Below, one piece after another: positions 24,541 through 33,390 of a stretch of DNA of 64,000 bases; position 1 is the stretch's first letter; each line of letters opens with the position of its first letter. This DNA is from Oenococcus sicerae (GTDB lineage Bacteria; Bacillota; Bacilli; Lactobacillales; Lactobacillaceae), in the NCBI RefSeq assembly GCF_004102045.2, contig NZ_CP029684.2:1178001-1242000 (forward strand), written 5' to 3'. Made by a program: the position numbers and the translations under genes. The notes under the pieces are model-generated. The model made no database searches and was not told the DNA's origin. It was given only the letters and a program-made list of their open reading frames with translations.

Positions 24541-25395
24541 ATGACAGAAAAAATTTCTAGTGTTTTCAAGGATTTCGCTTTCAAAGATTCGCAATTGACT
24601 TTATTGGCTGGTCCGTGTGCGATAGAATCTTACGATACCTGTGCTCAAGTAGCGGAAAAATTAAAAGAAATTACAAATCGTTTGCACATTAATTATGTTT
24701 TTAAATCTTCTTTTGACAAAGCTAATCGCAGTTCTTCGGAGTCGAATCGTGGTAGCGGTCTTGAGGCTGGTCTTACGATCCTGGAAAAAATTAAAAAGGA
24801 TTTTGATCTGCCGATCGTGACTGATGTTCACGAGTCCTATCAGTGCGAGCCCGTCAGTCAGGTAGCTGACGTGTTGCAAATTCCAGCTTTTTTGAGTCGA
24901 CAAACGGATTTATTGTTAGCTGCTGCTAAAACTGGCAAAGTCGTCAATATTAAAAAAGGTCAATTTATGGCACCAGAAGATATTAAATCGGCGACTGAAA
25001 AAATTTCGCCAATAACTTCTAAGATATTAGTCACTGAGAGAGGAACAACTTTCGGTTATCATCGACTAGTTGTTGATATGACCGGTCTGATCACGATGCG
25101 GGAAGCTGGTTTTCCGGTCATCTTCGATGCAACACATGCGGTTCAGATCCCTAGCGCCTATGGCGGCCATTCCGGTGGTCTGCGGGATTACGTTTTCCCA
25201 TTAATGCGAGCCGCTTTATCTGTTGGTGTTGATGGTATCTTCGCTGAAGTTCATCCAAACCCGCCCAAAGCGATTTCGGATGCAGATAATCAACTTTATT
25301 TAAGCAAAATTGAAGCAATATTGGAAACAGCCAATCAGATCTTCCAAGAAAATTTGGCTAGCAAAGAAGCGAGGGCGGCTGATGGCTTACTTTGA
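24541..25395 (+). CDS. kdsA: 3-deoxy-8-phosphooctulonate synthase (KDO-8-P synthase)
   Basis: Condenses PEP and arabinose 5-phosphate to KDO-8-P in the cytoplasm. 284 aa, exactly the usual KdsA length. Near-complete family signature: LLAGPCAIES (22-30), KSSFDKANRSS (55-65), QIPAFLSRQTDLL (113-124), NIKKGQFMAPED (136-147), FGYHRLVVDM, PVIFDATHAVQ (192-202), GGHSGG, and HPNPPKAISDADNQ. Cys26, His199, Glu236 and Asp247 match the metal-binding quartet of class II (metal-dependent) enzymes; metal-independent ones have Asn in place of the Cys. AAGGAG before ATG 24541 decides the start against 24499. Overlaps kdsD by 14 bases. Very unusual for a Gram-positive. Confidence 0.92.
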   Translation: MTEKISSVFKDFAFKDSQLTLLAGPCAIESYDTCAQVAEKLKEITNRLHINYVFKSSFDKANRSSSESNRGSGLEAGLTILEKIKKDFDLPIVTDVHESYQCEPVSQVADVLQIPAFLSRQTDLLLAAAKTGKVVNIKKGQFMAPEDIKSATEKISPITSKILVTERGTTFGYHRLVVDMTGLITMREAGFPVIFDATHAVQIPSAYGGHSGGLRDYVFPLMRAALSVGVDGIFAEVHPNPPKAISDADNQLYLSKIEAILETANQIFQENLASKEARAADGLL

Positions 25396-26335
25396 GATTG
25401 CGCGCGATGTATTTGCTCAAGAATCTGCTGAATTGGTTAAAGTAGCTGCTCGTTTAGACGAGCATTTTGATCAGCTGGTTGATCTGATTAATCAGACGAG
25501 CGGACGTGTGATCTTCATCGGTATTGGTAAATCACAAATCATTGCTGAAAAAATTTCAGCGTCTTTCTCTTCGATTTCTGTCTCAAGTTTTACCGTTGAT
25601 GCGGGCACAGCTTATCATGGCGATCTTGGTCGCGTTTCACAAGATGATCTTGTGATTTTTGTGTCCAATAGTGGTGAAACGCAAGAAGTGGTGCAGACAC
25701 TTTTTGCATTACAAACGATTTTTCCTAAAGGTCTCAATACGGTTTCGTTAACCGGCAACACGCGATCTACTTTAGCTGTGAATACGAATTTAACCTTTGA
25801 CGTTGGTGTTACTAAAGAGGTCGACGTTACGGGTCTGGCACCGACGGCTTCAACGACTGCGACCTTGGTTTTCGGGGATGCACTTTTGCTTGCTTTGGAA
25901 AAAAGCCGGTCCTTTAATCGTAATCAGTTTGCTTTGTATCATCCAGGAGGCTCGATCGGGCGCCTGCTGCTTCAAAGAGTTAAACATGTGATGCATAGTA
26001 AAATCCCTTATGTCAATGAGGATACACCTATCAACGATGTTATCTATCAGATCAGTGATTACGGCATCGGTATGACTTTGGTCAAAGACAAAAAAACAGG
26101 TAAAGCAATTGGAATTGTGACTGATGGTGATATCAGAAAAAAATTCTTGTCAGTTCAATCGGTCAAAAAATCAGTTGCTGCTGATTATATGACGAAAGGA
26201 TTTATTAGTATTAATCAAGAAAAACGCAATAAAGCAGCTTGGCAGCTCATGGCTAGTCATGATGTTTCTAATTTAGTTGTTTTGGATAATGATGAAAATG
26301 TTGTCGGCATTGCAACGATTCATGATGTGCTGTGA
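25382..26335 (+). CDS. kdsD: D-arabinose 5-phosphate isomerase (KpsF/GutQ/KdsD family)
   Basis: Interconverts ribulose 5-phosphate and arabinose 5-phosphate, the KdsA substrate. 317 aa. The SIS domain contains GIGKSQIIAEKI (Lys50), DAGTAYHGDLG (His79), SNSGETQE (Glu99/Glu102) and YHPGGSIGRLLL near 184, all equivalents of catalytic or binding residues in KdsD. Two CBS domains follow (about 199-250 and 262-315). ATG 25382 lies inside the end of kdsA, so the two are translationally coupled, which strongly supports a KDO role over a sorbitol-operon GutQ role. A terminator follows. Confidence 0.9.
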   Translation: MAYFEIARDVFAQESAELVKVAARLDEHFDQLVDLINQTSGRVIFIGIGKSQIIAEKISASFSSISVSSFTVDAGTAYHGDLGRVSQDDLVIFVSNSGETQEVVQTLFALQTIFPKGLNTVSLTGNTRSTLAVNTNLTFDVGVTKEVDVTGLAPTASTTATLVFGDALLLALEKSRSFNRNQFALYHPGGSIGRLLLQRVKHVMHSKIPYVNEDTPINDVIYQISDYGIGMTLVKDKKTGKAIGIVTDGDIRKKFLSVQSVKKSVAADYMTKGFISINQEKRNKAAWQLMASHDVSNLVVLDNDENVVGIATIHDVL

Positions 26336-26423
26336 AGTTTATTGCTGATCGGTTGAGAAACTGTTATGCTTAGCTAGGCACTTGGAACGGTGCCTGTGAA
26401 AACTGAAAATGTTTTCGAGAATA

Positions 26424-26455
26424 CTCAGTCAGCGATGATTGGGTATTTTTTTTAA
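26424..26455 (+). terminator. Terminator of the kdsA-kdsD operon
   Basis: AATACTCA/TGGGTATT stem (one G-T) followed by eight T residues. Confidence 0.75.
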
Positions 26456-26464
26456 AAAGATTAT

Positions 26465-26478
26465 TGAAAGCGCTTCCT
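26465..26478. promoter_or_regulatory. cre box (CcpA binding site)
   Basis: TGAAAGCGCTTCCT matches the catabolite response element consensus TGWAARCGYTWNCW at every position. It lies about 20 to 33 bases before a TATACT, overlapping the -35 region of the candidate small RNA promoter. Confidence 0.75.
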
Positions 26479-26509
26479 TTTTTAGACAATAGCTGCTATA
26501 CTATAGATA

Positions 26510-26730
26510 GGGTTAAAAGAGATCAAAACTAGTGACTTGAGTTCACGGACAAAGATTTCTCGCATGAGCAAATTGGATCTCACAAGACCCGGAGCGGTTC
26601 CATCAACGTTTAGTGACATGAACAGTGAAGTTTGTAACTTTAATGTAAACAGTCAAGTAAATGTATAACAGTTTTGGAGAGTTGGGTAAAACCATATGAT
26701 TCGTCACTGTTGGTGGAACTGTTTTTTGTG
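26510..26730 (+). ncRNA. Candidate structured small RNA under a cre box
   Basis: Downstream of TATACT (about 26498-26503) the sequence can fold into GAGATC/GATCTC (26520-26525 with 26577-26582) enclosing GTGA/TCAC and CTC/GAG hairpins, a three-way junction. It ends with AACAGTT (about 26677) pairing to AACTGTT (about 26717), followed by a T run. There is no open frame of interest. Could be a CcpA-regulated small RNA or a long leader of ahpC. Proposed only from structure-like features. Confidence 0.35.
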
Positions 26731-26953
26731 TAGAGAAGTAACTAATCATTTTGTGATAAAAGTTAAAATGAAAGACATTTTTTGCAAAAAAAGATGACGC
26801 ATGTTTTAATACATATAGTTGTAATCGTTTAACAGCTATCGAGCAATACGAAAGCAGTTGAAAACTGGTGTTTGTACTTTTTGGGTAGTTTTTAAATGTG
26901 TTATAACGGTTCGACTGATTAAAACTATTTTTTAAATTCAAAGGGAGACCATC

Positions 26954-27517
26954 ATGAACTATATCAACACGCAATTAGCAGATTTTGAAGTGAACGCTTA
27001 TCAGAAAGGCGAGGTCAAAAAGGTCTCAAAAAAAGATGTGCTTGGCAAATGGTCGATTTTTTTCTTTTATCCAGCAGATTTTTCATTTGTTTGCCCAACC
27101 GAATTAGGTGATCTGCAAGATCATTACGATGCTTTTAAAAAGGCCAATGCTGAAATTTATTCAGTTTCGGAAGACAGCGAATTTGTGCATAAAGCTTGGT
27201 CTGAAGCGACGGACACGATAGGAAAAATTCAGTATCCAATGTTGGCAGATCCAGCCGGGAAACTGGCACGATTCTTTGATGTTCTTGATGAAGATGCTGG
27301 TCAAGCATTTCGTGGCGTTTTCATCATTGATCCGGAAGGCAAAATCAAATCTTATACGATCAATGACATGGGTATCGGCCGCAATGCTGAGGAAATTCTG
27401 CGGACTTTAGAAGCAGCTGAATTCGTTGCACTGCATGGTGACAAAGTCTGCCCGGCTAATTGGCATCCTGGTGATGATACGATTTCACCAAGTTTGGATC
27501 TTGTTGGCAAGATTTAA
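26954..27517 (+). CDS. ahpC: Alkyl hydroperoxide reductase peroxiredoxin AhpC
   Basis: Typical two-cysteine peroxiredoxin, 187 aa, that reduces H2O2 and organic peroxides. Peroxidatic Cys47 in FSFVCPTE and resolving Cys166 in VCPANWHPGDD are both present, and the C-terminal GDDTISPSLDLVGKI matches the AhpC tail. GGGAG before the ATG. The reductase gene starts 17 bases downstream, forming the peroxide-scavenging pair. Confidence 0.95.
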   Translation: MNYINTQLADFEVNAYQKGEVKKVSKKDVLGKWSIFFFYPADFSFVCPTELGDLQDHYDAFKKANAEIYSVSEDSEFVHKAWSEATDTIGKIQYPMLADPAGKLARFFDVLDEDAGQAFRGVFIIDPEGKIKSYTINDMGIGRNAEEILRTLEAAEFVALHGDKVCPANWHPGDDTISPSLDLVGKI

Positions 27518-27534
27518 GGAAAGCGCCTTGTAAA

Positions 27535-29202
27535 ATGACAGAAAAACATGTTTATGACACGATCATTGTTGGTGCCGGTCCAGCTGGTTTGTCGGCGGGT
27601 ATTTACGCTGGAAGAGCTGCTTTGGACACCTTGCTGATTGAAAAAGATCAAGTGGGCGGTCAGGTAACAACAACTTCTGTTGTGTGGAATTATCCAGCGG
27701 CTCAAGAAATCAGCGGCAGCGACTTAGCGGCTCGTATGCAGCGGCAGTTATCTCAATTTGCTGTTCCGATTCAAAAAGATAATATCGAGTCTTTTGATTT
27801 AAATCAGGATGTCAAAGTTTTGCATGGAAAAACGGATCACTATGCTCGCAGCGTTATTTTTGCTACTGGCGCTAATCCGCGTAAAGCTGGTTTTATAGGT
27901 GAGGACCAGTACCGAGGCCATGGGGTTGCTTATTGTTCAACTTGCGATGGCGATCTGTTTAGCGGCTTGCAAGTGTTTGTTATTGGCGGCGGTTATTCGG
28001 CAGCAGAGGAAGCTGATTATTTAACTAAATTTGCCCGGCATGTCACGATTATTGTGCGTGGATCAAAATTCACTTGTGCAAAACTGACGGCCGCTCGTGC
28101 TTTAAATAATCCGAAAATCAGTATCAGATATAATACGATTTTAGAAAAAGTTTCTGGTGACCAGTATTTGACTCAAGCTGTTTTCATTGATCAAAAAAAC
28201 CATGAAAAGACAAGCTATCATGTTCAACAGGGCGATGAAACTTTTGGTATTTTTGTTTTCGTCGGGACACAGCCGGCCAGCAGCCATTTAGCTGATGTGC
28301 TGGATCTTGATGATCAAGCTTATTTAAAGGTGACGAGTCAAATGGCTACGAAACTACCAGGTGTTTTTGCAGCCGGCGATGTGGTAGCAAAATCCTTGCG
28401 CCAAATCGTGACTGCCGCAGCCGACGGTGCTTTAGCGGCAACTTCGGCCGAAAGCTATGTCAGTGCACAAAAGGCACGCCTGGGGATTCCGATCGTTCAA
28501 AAAACAGTTGTGAAGACAGCACCGCAGCAAAGCCGGTTGGATGATAGCAACCATGAGGCTGCTCATGACCGACAGACAAAGTGGTTTTCTGAGCAGATCA
28601 GGGCCCAATTAAAGCCGATTTTCGCTAAATTGACGCGGCCGCAGGTTATCAAGGAACTTTCGGATTCGTCTGTTAAAAGTCAGGAACTGACTAGTTTTTC
28701 TGAAGAATTATGTTCACTGGATTCGCATCTAAGCTTTGAAAAAGTCGAAGTTCCAGATCAACAGCAGGCTGGATTGTTACCAGCTTTGATTCTATTAGAT
28801 GAAAATGGCCAGGATAGCGGTTTGCGTTTTAGCGGTGTGCCAACAGGCCATGAATTAAATTCGATCGTGTTGGCTATTTATAATTTAGCTGGACCTGGAC
28901 AACATTTAGCAGCTGATTTAGTGAAAAGAATCAAGCGACTGCCAAAAATGAATTTGCAGATCGGTGCTTCGCTGACTTGCCACTTTTGCCCAGACGTTGT
29001 CTCGGCGAGTCAAAGGATCGCATCTATGAATCCCGTGGTTAGTGCTGAGATGATCGATTTACAATTGTTTCCTAAAATCAGACAGGCTAAGAAGATCATG
29101 AGTGTTCCGGCTTTTATGATTGACGGCGGTGAGGTAACTTTCGGCAGCCAAACGATTGATCAGATCGTTGACCTTTGTGAAAAAGCTGCAGTGAGCGTGT
29201 AA
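27535..29202 (+). CDS. AhpF-type peroxiredoxin reductase with swapped domain order
   Basis: FAD/NADH-dependent disulfide reductase for AhpC, 555 aa. Residues about 8-310 are a thioredoxin reductase-like module: GAGPAGLSAGIYAGRA (FAD), CSTC (Cys134-Cys137), GGGYSAAEEA (NAD) and AAGDV. Residues about 350-555 are a thioredoxin-fold region with CHFC (Cys482-Cys485), matching the N-terminal domain of classical AhpF. The order is the reverse of E. coli AhpF, where that domain comes first. Placement directly after ahpC fixes its role. I cannot tell how the permuted domain docks. Confidence 0.85.
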   Translation: MTEKHVYDTIIVGAGPAGLSAGIYAGRAALDTLLIEKDQVGGQVTTTSVVWNYPAAQEISGSDLAARMQRQLSQFAVPIQKDNIESFDLNQDVKVLHGKTDHYARSVIFATGANPRKAGFIGEDQYRGHGVAYCSTCDGDLFSGLQVFVIGGGYSAAEEADYLTKFARHVTIIVRGSKFTCAKLTAARALNNPKISIRYNTILEKVSGDQYLTQAVFIDQKNHEKTSYHVQQGDETFGIFVFVGTQPASSHLADVLDLDDQAYLKVTSQMATKLPGVFAAGDVVAKSLRQIVTAAADGALAATSAESYVSAQKARLGIPIVQKTVVKTAPQQSRLDDSNHEAAHDRQTKWFSEQIRAQLKPIFAKLTRPQVIKELSDSSVKSQELTSFSEELCSLDSHLSFEKVEVPDQQQAGLLPALILLDENGQDSGLRFSGVPTGHELNSIVLAIYNLAGPGQHLAADLVKRIKRLPKMNLQIGASLTCHFCPDVVSASQRIASMNPVVSAEMIDLQLFPKIRQAKKIMSVPAFMIDGGEVTFGSQTIDQIVDLCEKAAVSV

Positions 29203-29211
29203 TCGAGATAT

Positions 29212-29253
29212 AAAAAAGAGATCAAACAGTGAAAAACTGTTTGATCTCTTTTT
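29212..29253. terminator. Strong bidirectional terminator
   Basis: Fifteen-pair perfect stem (AAGAGATCAAACAGT and its complement) with T and A flanks, between the reductase gene and the convergent ABC transporter genes. Confidence 0.9.
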
Positions 29254-29267
29254 GTGTTTGTTGGAAA

Positions 29268-30014
29268 TTAAATACGATTCAAATATCGTTTTAAAAATTC
29301 TTGTGTGCGTGGATTTTCAGGTTGGCCAAAAATCTGCTCGGCCGTGCCTTTTTCTGCGATAACACCATTGTCCATGAAAACGACATGGTCGGAAACATCT
29401 CGGGCGAAACCCATTTCATGTGTTACGAGGATCATTGTCAGTCCTGTATGTGCCAGATCCTTCATGATATCTAAAATACCGTCAACCATTTCTGGGTCCA
29501 AAGCACTAGTTGGTTCGTCAAACAGCATCAGATTAGGGGACATCGATAGCGAACGCGCAATCGCCACACGTTGTTTTTGGCCACCAGACAGTTGCGCTGG
29601 CTTGGCTTTGACATAAGGTCCCATACCGACACGTTCCAATTGTTTCAGTGCGATTTTTTCAGCGCTTTCCTTATCCTTTTTCAGCACGGAAATTTGTGCA
29701 ACCGTGCAATTATCTAACACATTTAAATTGTTAAATAAGTTGAATTGCTGGAAAACCATACCGACTTTGGCACGATATTGAATGCGATCAAAATCATCAT
29801 CGAGAATGTTCTTGCCTTCATAAATGATTTGCCCATTAGTTGGTTCTTCTAACAGATTTAAACAGCGCAGCAAGGTTGATTTGCCGGAACCTGAAGCACC
29901 AATGATCGTCAGGACTTCACCATTTTGTACTTCTAAATCAATATCTTTTAGAACTTCATGCTGACCAAAGGATTTTTTTAAATGCTTGATCGTTAAAATA
30001 TTTTTATCTGTCAT
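29268..30014 (-). CDS. Polar amino acid (lysine) ABC transporter ATP-binding protein
   Basis: GlnQ-type ATPase, 248 aa. Walker [10 protein letters not shown] (38-46), signature [15 protein letters not shown], Walker [13 protein letters not shown] and the switch His in VTHEMGFAR are intact. Five bases downstream of the fused permease/binding-protein gene and therefore cotranscribed. The lysine riboswitch at the head of the operon implies lysine as the main substrate, although the family is annotated as glutamine/polar amino acid. Confidence 0.92.
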   Translation of the reverse strand: MTDKNILTIKHLKKSFGQHEVLKDIDLEVQNGEVLTIIGASGSGKSTLLRCLNLLEEPTNGQIIYEGKNILDDDFDRIQYRAKVGMVFQQFNLFNNLNVLDNCTVAQISVLKKDKESAEKIALKQLERVGMGPYVKAKPAQLSGGQKQRVAIARSLSMSPNLMLFDEPTSALDPEMVDGILDIMKDLAHTGLTMILVTHEMGFARDVSDHVVFMDNGVIAEKGTAEQIFGQPENPRTQEFLKRYLNRI

Positions 30015-30019
30015 TTTAA

Positions 30020-31624
30020 TTATTCTCCTTTGATCTTTGGTGTCGCAACTTGAAATTCATTAGTCATTAAATCATAATTTTTCGGTCCCTCAAGATGTTT
30101 CTCTACCAGACGGAAAATTCGCGTGATCGTGAAGGTCATCACCAGATAAATCAGCGAAATTGTCAAATAAGTGTGGAAGAATTGGAAGTTCTGTCCGGCA
30201 ATTGTTGATCCAGTAAAGAATAATTCGGAAACAGAAATAATACTTAGTACTGAAGTGTCCTTGATGTTAACGATAAATTCATTTGTGACAGCAGGAATAC
30301 TATTACGGACTGCTTGTGGTAGGACGATTTTTCTCATTTGCTGAAAATGCGTCATACCAAGGGAACTGGCAGCTTCGAACTGGCCTTGATCAATGGAAAT
30401 AATACCGCCGCGAATGATCTCAGCTAAATAAGCTCCGGTATTGATCGAAACAATAATCAGTGCTGAAGTCGTTCGGTCAAAATTAATATTAAAGACTTGA
30501 GCGGCACCATAGTAGAAGACGGCTGCCTGCACGATCATCGGTGTGCCTCGGAAAATTTCAATATAGACTGATAACAGCCAGTTGATAAAGTTGATCGACC
30601 AGCGCTTTGCCCGTTTTTTAGGCCTTGGGATCGTCCTGACAATACCGATCAACAAGCCAATCACGAAGCCGACGCCAGTGCCGACGATCGCCAGCAAAAG
30701 TGTCATTAAAATGCCGCTGATCAGCATGCTGCCATATTGCTTCCAAATGTTAATAAACCAATTACCTTGCGAGTCGCTTTTCGGCTGATTGATAACGGCA
30801 TTTTGCATTAGCTGTGTCCGCTTTTTAAGCGAGATACTAGCTAAAATCTGATTGATCTTACCTTCGAGCGGATCATTTTTTTTCAGGCCGATGGCTTCTT
30901 GCGACTCTTTTGTATTTAATTTAAAACCGCCTTTAACAGACAGATCCACGTATTTAGCGTTTGGATCAGCTGTGGCCATGCTTAAACCTTCAGGCAATTC
31001 AGCAACATAACCATCGATCGTCTTGGACTCTAAAGCCACTCGCATCGAAGCAAAGTCTTTCATAGCGGGTTCTTTGATCGCGCCTTTGATCTGATCAATC
31101 AAACCATATTGGACCGTACTGAGTTGTGCAGTTAATTTAGCTCCTTTAAAATCTTTTAAATTTTTGGCACTAGCAAACTTGCTGTTTTTATTGACGACGA
31201 CGATTTGTTTGGAATTATAATAAGCGCTCGTAAAATCGATCGTTTTTTCTCTTTCCGGGGTCGGCGTCATGCCGGCAATAATCGCATTGATCCGACCAGA
31301 AGTCAGAGCAGGCAATAGGCCATCCCATTGTGTTTTGGCAACGACGACTTTTTTGCCCAATTTTTTAGCGATCAATTTAGACATTTGCACGTCATATCCA
31401 TTTGCATACAGGTTCGATCCTTGAATTGGCACGGCACCGTTGCTATTGTCTTGCTGAGTCCAGTTGAAAGGCGGATAGTTAGCTTCCATACCGACTAAAT
31501 AAGTGCTGTTGCTTTTCTTGGCCGCCTGAGCTTTCGTTGCCGTTGTGATGCCGGCAAAAATTGAAAGTCCAGCTAATAAAGCTGCTATGGACGTCGCAAA
31601 AACATGTTTCTTTTTCAAATGCAT
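30020..31624 (-). CDS. Fused substrate-binding protein/permease of a lysine ABC transporter
   Basis: 534 aa. A signal sequence ([25 protein letters not shown]) is followed by an SBP_bac_3 domain (about 35-275; [35 protein letters not shown]) and then a permease domain with about five membrane helices carrying the EAA loop [24 protein letters not shown]. Such GlnP-like fusions display the receptor on the membrane. ATG 31624 has GGAGG immediately upstream; a longer frame from 31681 would run through the riboswitch terminator and is rejected. Confidence 0.9.
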   Translation of the reverse strand: MHLKKKHVFATSIAALLAGLSIFAGITTATKAQAAKKSNSTYLVGMEANYPPFNWTQQDNSNGAVPIQGSNLYANGYDVQMSKLIAKKLGKKVVVAKTQWDGLLPALTSGRINAIIAGMTPTPEREKTIDFTSAYYNSKQIVVVNKNSKFASAKNLKDFKGAKLTAQLSTVQYGLIDQIKGAIKEPAMKDFASMRVALESKTIDGYVAELPEGLSMATADPNAKYVDLSVKGGFKLNTKESQEAIGLKKNDPLEGKINQILASISLKKRTQLMQNAVINQPKSDSQGNWFINIWKQYGSMLISGILMTLLLAIVGTGVGFVIGLLIGIVRTIPRPKKRAKRWSINFINWLLSVYIEIFRGTPMIVQAAVFYYGAAQVFNINFDRTTSALIIVSINTGAYLAEIIRGGIISIDQGQFEAASSLGMTHFQQMRKIVLPQAVRNSIPAVTNEFIVNIKDTSVLSIISVSELFFTGSTIAGQNFQFFHTYLTISLIYLVMTFTITRIFRLVEKHLEGPKNYDLMTNEFQVATPKIKGE

Positions 31625-31650
31625 TTTCCCTCCTAAAATAAATCCCAAAC

Positions 31651-31686
31651 AACAAAAAACTCTATTAATCCTAGAGATCAATAGAG
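31651..31686 (-). terminator. Lysine riboswitch expression-platform terminator
   Basis: CTCTATT/AATAGAG stem (31660-31666 with 31680-31686) followed on the minus strand by GTTTTTTGTT. It lies between the aptamer and the transporter start, as expected for transcriptional OFF control. Confidence 0.8.
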
Positions 31687-31718
31687 GTAAAAGGTATTTT
31701 AAATTAACAAGGCAAATT

Positions 31719-31890
31719 CACCCTCAATTAATAGCACCCCCTAGTTTCCTAGGACAGTCCATGCAGTATTTCCACATGGCCCAACAAAAATCAATCTGTA
31801 TTCATGACTTCGTTTCGGCGATGATCCTTGCAATTGCATCATTGTGAATACCCACTCAGCAATTTTCGTGATGACCGCGCCTCTATTTTA
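31719..31890 (-). promoter_or_regulatory. Lysine riboswitch (L-box) upstream of the ABC transporter
   Basis: Read on the minus strand the leader shows the conserved L-box blocks: AGAGGCGCGG at the 5' end, GGATCATCGCCGAAACGAAG, TTGTTGGGCCATG, GGACTGTC, a CTAGG/TAGG hairpin and GGGTGCTATT, closing with the 5' block. It binds lysine and terminates transcription when lysine is plentiful. A second L-box lies at 47112-47280. Confidence 0.88.
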
Positions 31891-31911
31891 TTGCGTTTTC
31901 GATTTGCGAAA

Positions 31912-31940
31912 ATTATATTATTACTTGTTTGGCAAGTCAA
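31912..31940 (-). promoter_or_regulatory. Promoter of the lysine transporter operon
   Basis: On the minus strand TTGACT (31940-31935), 17-base spacer and TATAAT (31917-31912), placed about 20 bases before the riboswitch. Confidence 0.8.
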
Positions 31941-31953
31941 ATTTTGACAGGAA

Positions 31954-32913
31954 TTATTGTTTAAACTGACGCATGGCCTCTGCTAAATGCACCATGTTTT
32001 GGACAAGACGTTGATTGAGTGCCTGAACACCATGTTTATCAGCCAAATCAGCGATCCAACCATTGATATAATCGACCTCTGTCGCGCGTCCCTTGGAAAA
32101 ATCCTGGTACATAGATGGATAGTGCAGGGGATAAGCCACTTTTGAAACATAGTCAACTTGTGCAACCATTTGATCACGTGTCTCTAACAATTTATAGCCG
32201 GCTGCATCCGCTGCATCATAAGCTTCATTGACAAGTGGACGCGCGATACCCTCGAGGAAATTATCATAAGCAATTAATTCACCCATTCGTGATTGGAACA
32301 TTGTCGCAATTGAATTTTCAACTGAATTGAAAAAGACTTTTGTCAATAAAGTCCCCATAAAATTGTGTGTCGTCGATGGGTTGAGATTAGCTGCTTGAAA
32401 ATCTGTTTTGACCTGATCAAGTGTGTCTGAATCTTTTTCGGTCAGATTAATATAGACTGAAGAACCGGCGCCTTCAGTACCCATGAAATCAACATCACCA
32501 TAATCATTTAAGACGGTCGCGATCATGGCTGTGCCGCCGATGATGTGATCATCTGTGAAATATTTCTGTAGTTTTTCAATGTGGCCCATACCGTTCATAG
32601 CGCCCAAAGCTGTTTGATGAGCTTTGAATTTAGGCGCTAAACGATCTAAGGCATCTTGTAACTGCATTTGTTTCATGAAAAAGATCCAAACATCTGGATC
32701 ACCTTGGTATTCTTCGGGTGAATAAGCATTGATCTTGACTAAATGCCTATCCTTGTGGTCACGGCTTTTCCAAACCTGATCACCCTGTGCATGGATCTTG
32801 TCGAGACTCGCTTGAGTTGGCTCAACAAAGTCAACTGGAACACCTGCATTATATTGCAACAAAATGCCATATCTTAGTCCCATTGCTCCAGCACCAACAA
32901 CTGCATACTTCAT
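31954..32913 (-). CDS. Ketopantoate reductase family protein (PanE/ApbA)
   Basis: NADPH-dependent 2-dehydropantoate 2-reductase or a related hydroxyacid dehydrogenase, 319 aa. VVGAGAMGLRYG at 4-15 is the nucleotide motif; K202-region LLTKVFFNSVENS carries the family catalytic Lys, and the Glu/Ser pair of the C-terminal domain is suggested by YPSMYQDFSKGRATEVDYINGW. Some LAB paralogues reduce branched 2-keto acids instead. Single gene with AAGGAG before the ATG. Confidence 0.82.
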   Translation of the reverse strand: MKYAVVGAGAMGLRYGILLQYNAGVPVDFVEPTQASLDKIHAQGDQVWKSRDHKDRHLVKINAYSPEEYQGDPDVWIFFMKQMQLQDALDRLAPKFKAHQTALGAMNGMGHIEKLQKYFTDDHIIGGTAMIATVLNDYGDVDFMGTEGAGSSVYINLTEKDSDTLDQVKTDFQAANLNPSTTHNFMGTLLTKVFFNSVENSIATMFQSRMGELIAYDNFLEGIARPLVNEAYDAADAAGYKLLETRDQMVAQVDYVSKVAYPLHYPSMYQDFSKGRATEVDYINGWIADLADKHGVQALNQRLVQNMVHLAEAMRQFKQ

Positions 32914-33028
32914 AATTACTACGCTCCTTTTAATATAAATTTCACATAGTGTACACCATTGTTATGCGATTAGCAAATTCTTGCGCTTTTGAATCAATCA
33001 AGCAATGTTTTCCTTTATTTTGAGGCAC

Positions 33029-33064
33029 TAAAAAAGACACTCAGGTGAAAAAATGGCGTGTCTT
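33029..33064 (-). terminator. Terminator after the small hypothetical gene
   Basis: AGACAC/GTGTCT stem followed by a T run on the minus strand, just past the stop of the 75-aa gene. Confidence 0.6.
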
Positions 33065-33081
33065 CTTCACTAATACGAGCA

Positions 33082-33309
33082 TCAATCATGCGGACTTTTT
33101 TTGGCCTTATCTTGTGCGTGCTTGTGCTGTTTATAAGCCTTTTTATCGGCACCGATCACGTAAATGGCTTCTTGCATTAATTGTCCGTCAGCATCTTTAT
33201 AGCTGTGCTGGCCAACATGCAGCAATTTCCAGCCCGCGATCAAATGCTGGTTGACCTCTGAGTTAGCTGTATCGCCCTTGAATTCCAATGTGAAAACGAT
33301 ATCGTTCAT
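33082..33309 (-). CDS. Small conserved hypothetical protein
   Basis: 75 aa, soluble, with pattern HLIAGWKLLHVGQHSY...QEAIYVIGADKKAYKQH and a Lys/His-rich tail. A strong AAAGGAG before the ATG and a terminator after it support a real gene. Similar short proteins with a GWKLLHVGQ motif are familiar from LAB genomes, but I know no function. Confidence 0.7.
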   Translation of the reverse strand: MNDIVFTLEFKGDTANSEVNQHLIAGWKLLHVGQHSYKDADGQLMQEAIYVIGADKKAYKQHKHAQDKAKKSPHD

Positions 33310-33390
33310 TTTTTCTCCTTTCTATTGAGCCGTCTCAACAACTCAATTTTACTTTGAAAGGGGGTGGCCATCAATTACTAGATATTAATT

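Larger units (their letters stand above)
26336..26953. other. Intergenic region with terminator, cre site and candidate small RNA
   Basis: 618 bases without a coding gene. In order: the kdsD terminator (26424-26455), a consensus cre box (26465-26478), promoter-like TATACT near 26498, a structured region ending in a hairpin plus T run at about 26727, and an AT-rich leader of ahpC. No PerR box was seen ahead of ahpC. Confidence 0.55.

Noticed and set aside
26510-26730. T-box or known riboswitch in front of ahpC
   Set aside because: GGTGGAAC-like words occur but no T-box stem I, no antiterminator pairing, and ahpC is not an amino acid gene.
26840-26953. PerR box ahead of ahpC
   Set aside because: No match to TTATAATNATTATAA; regulation left open.
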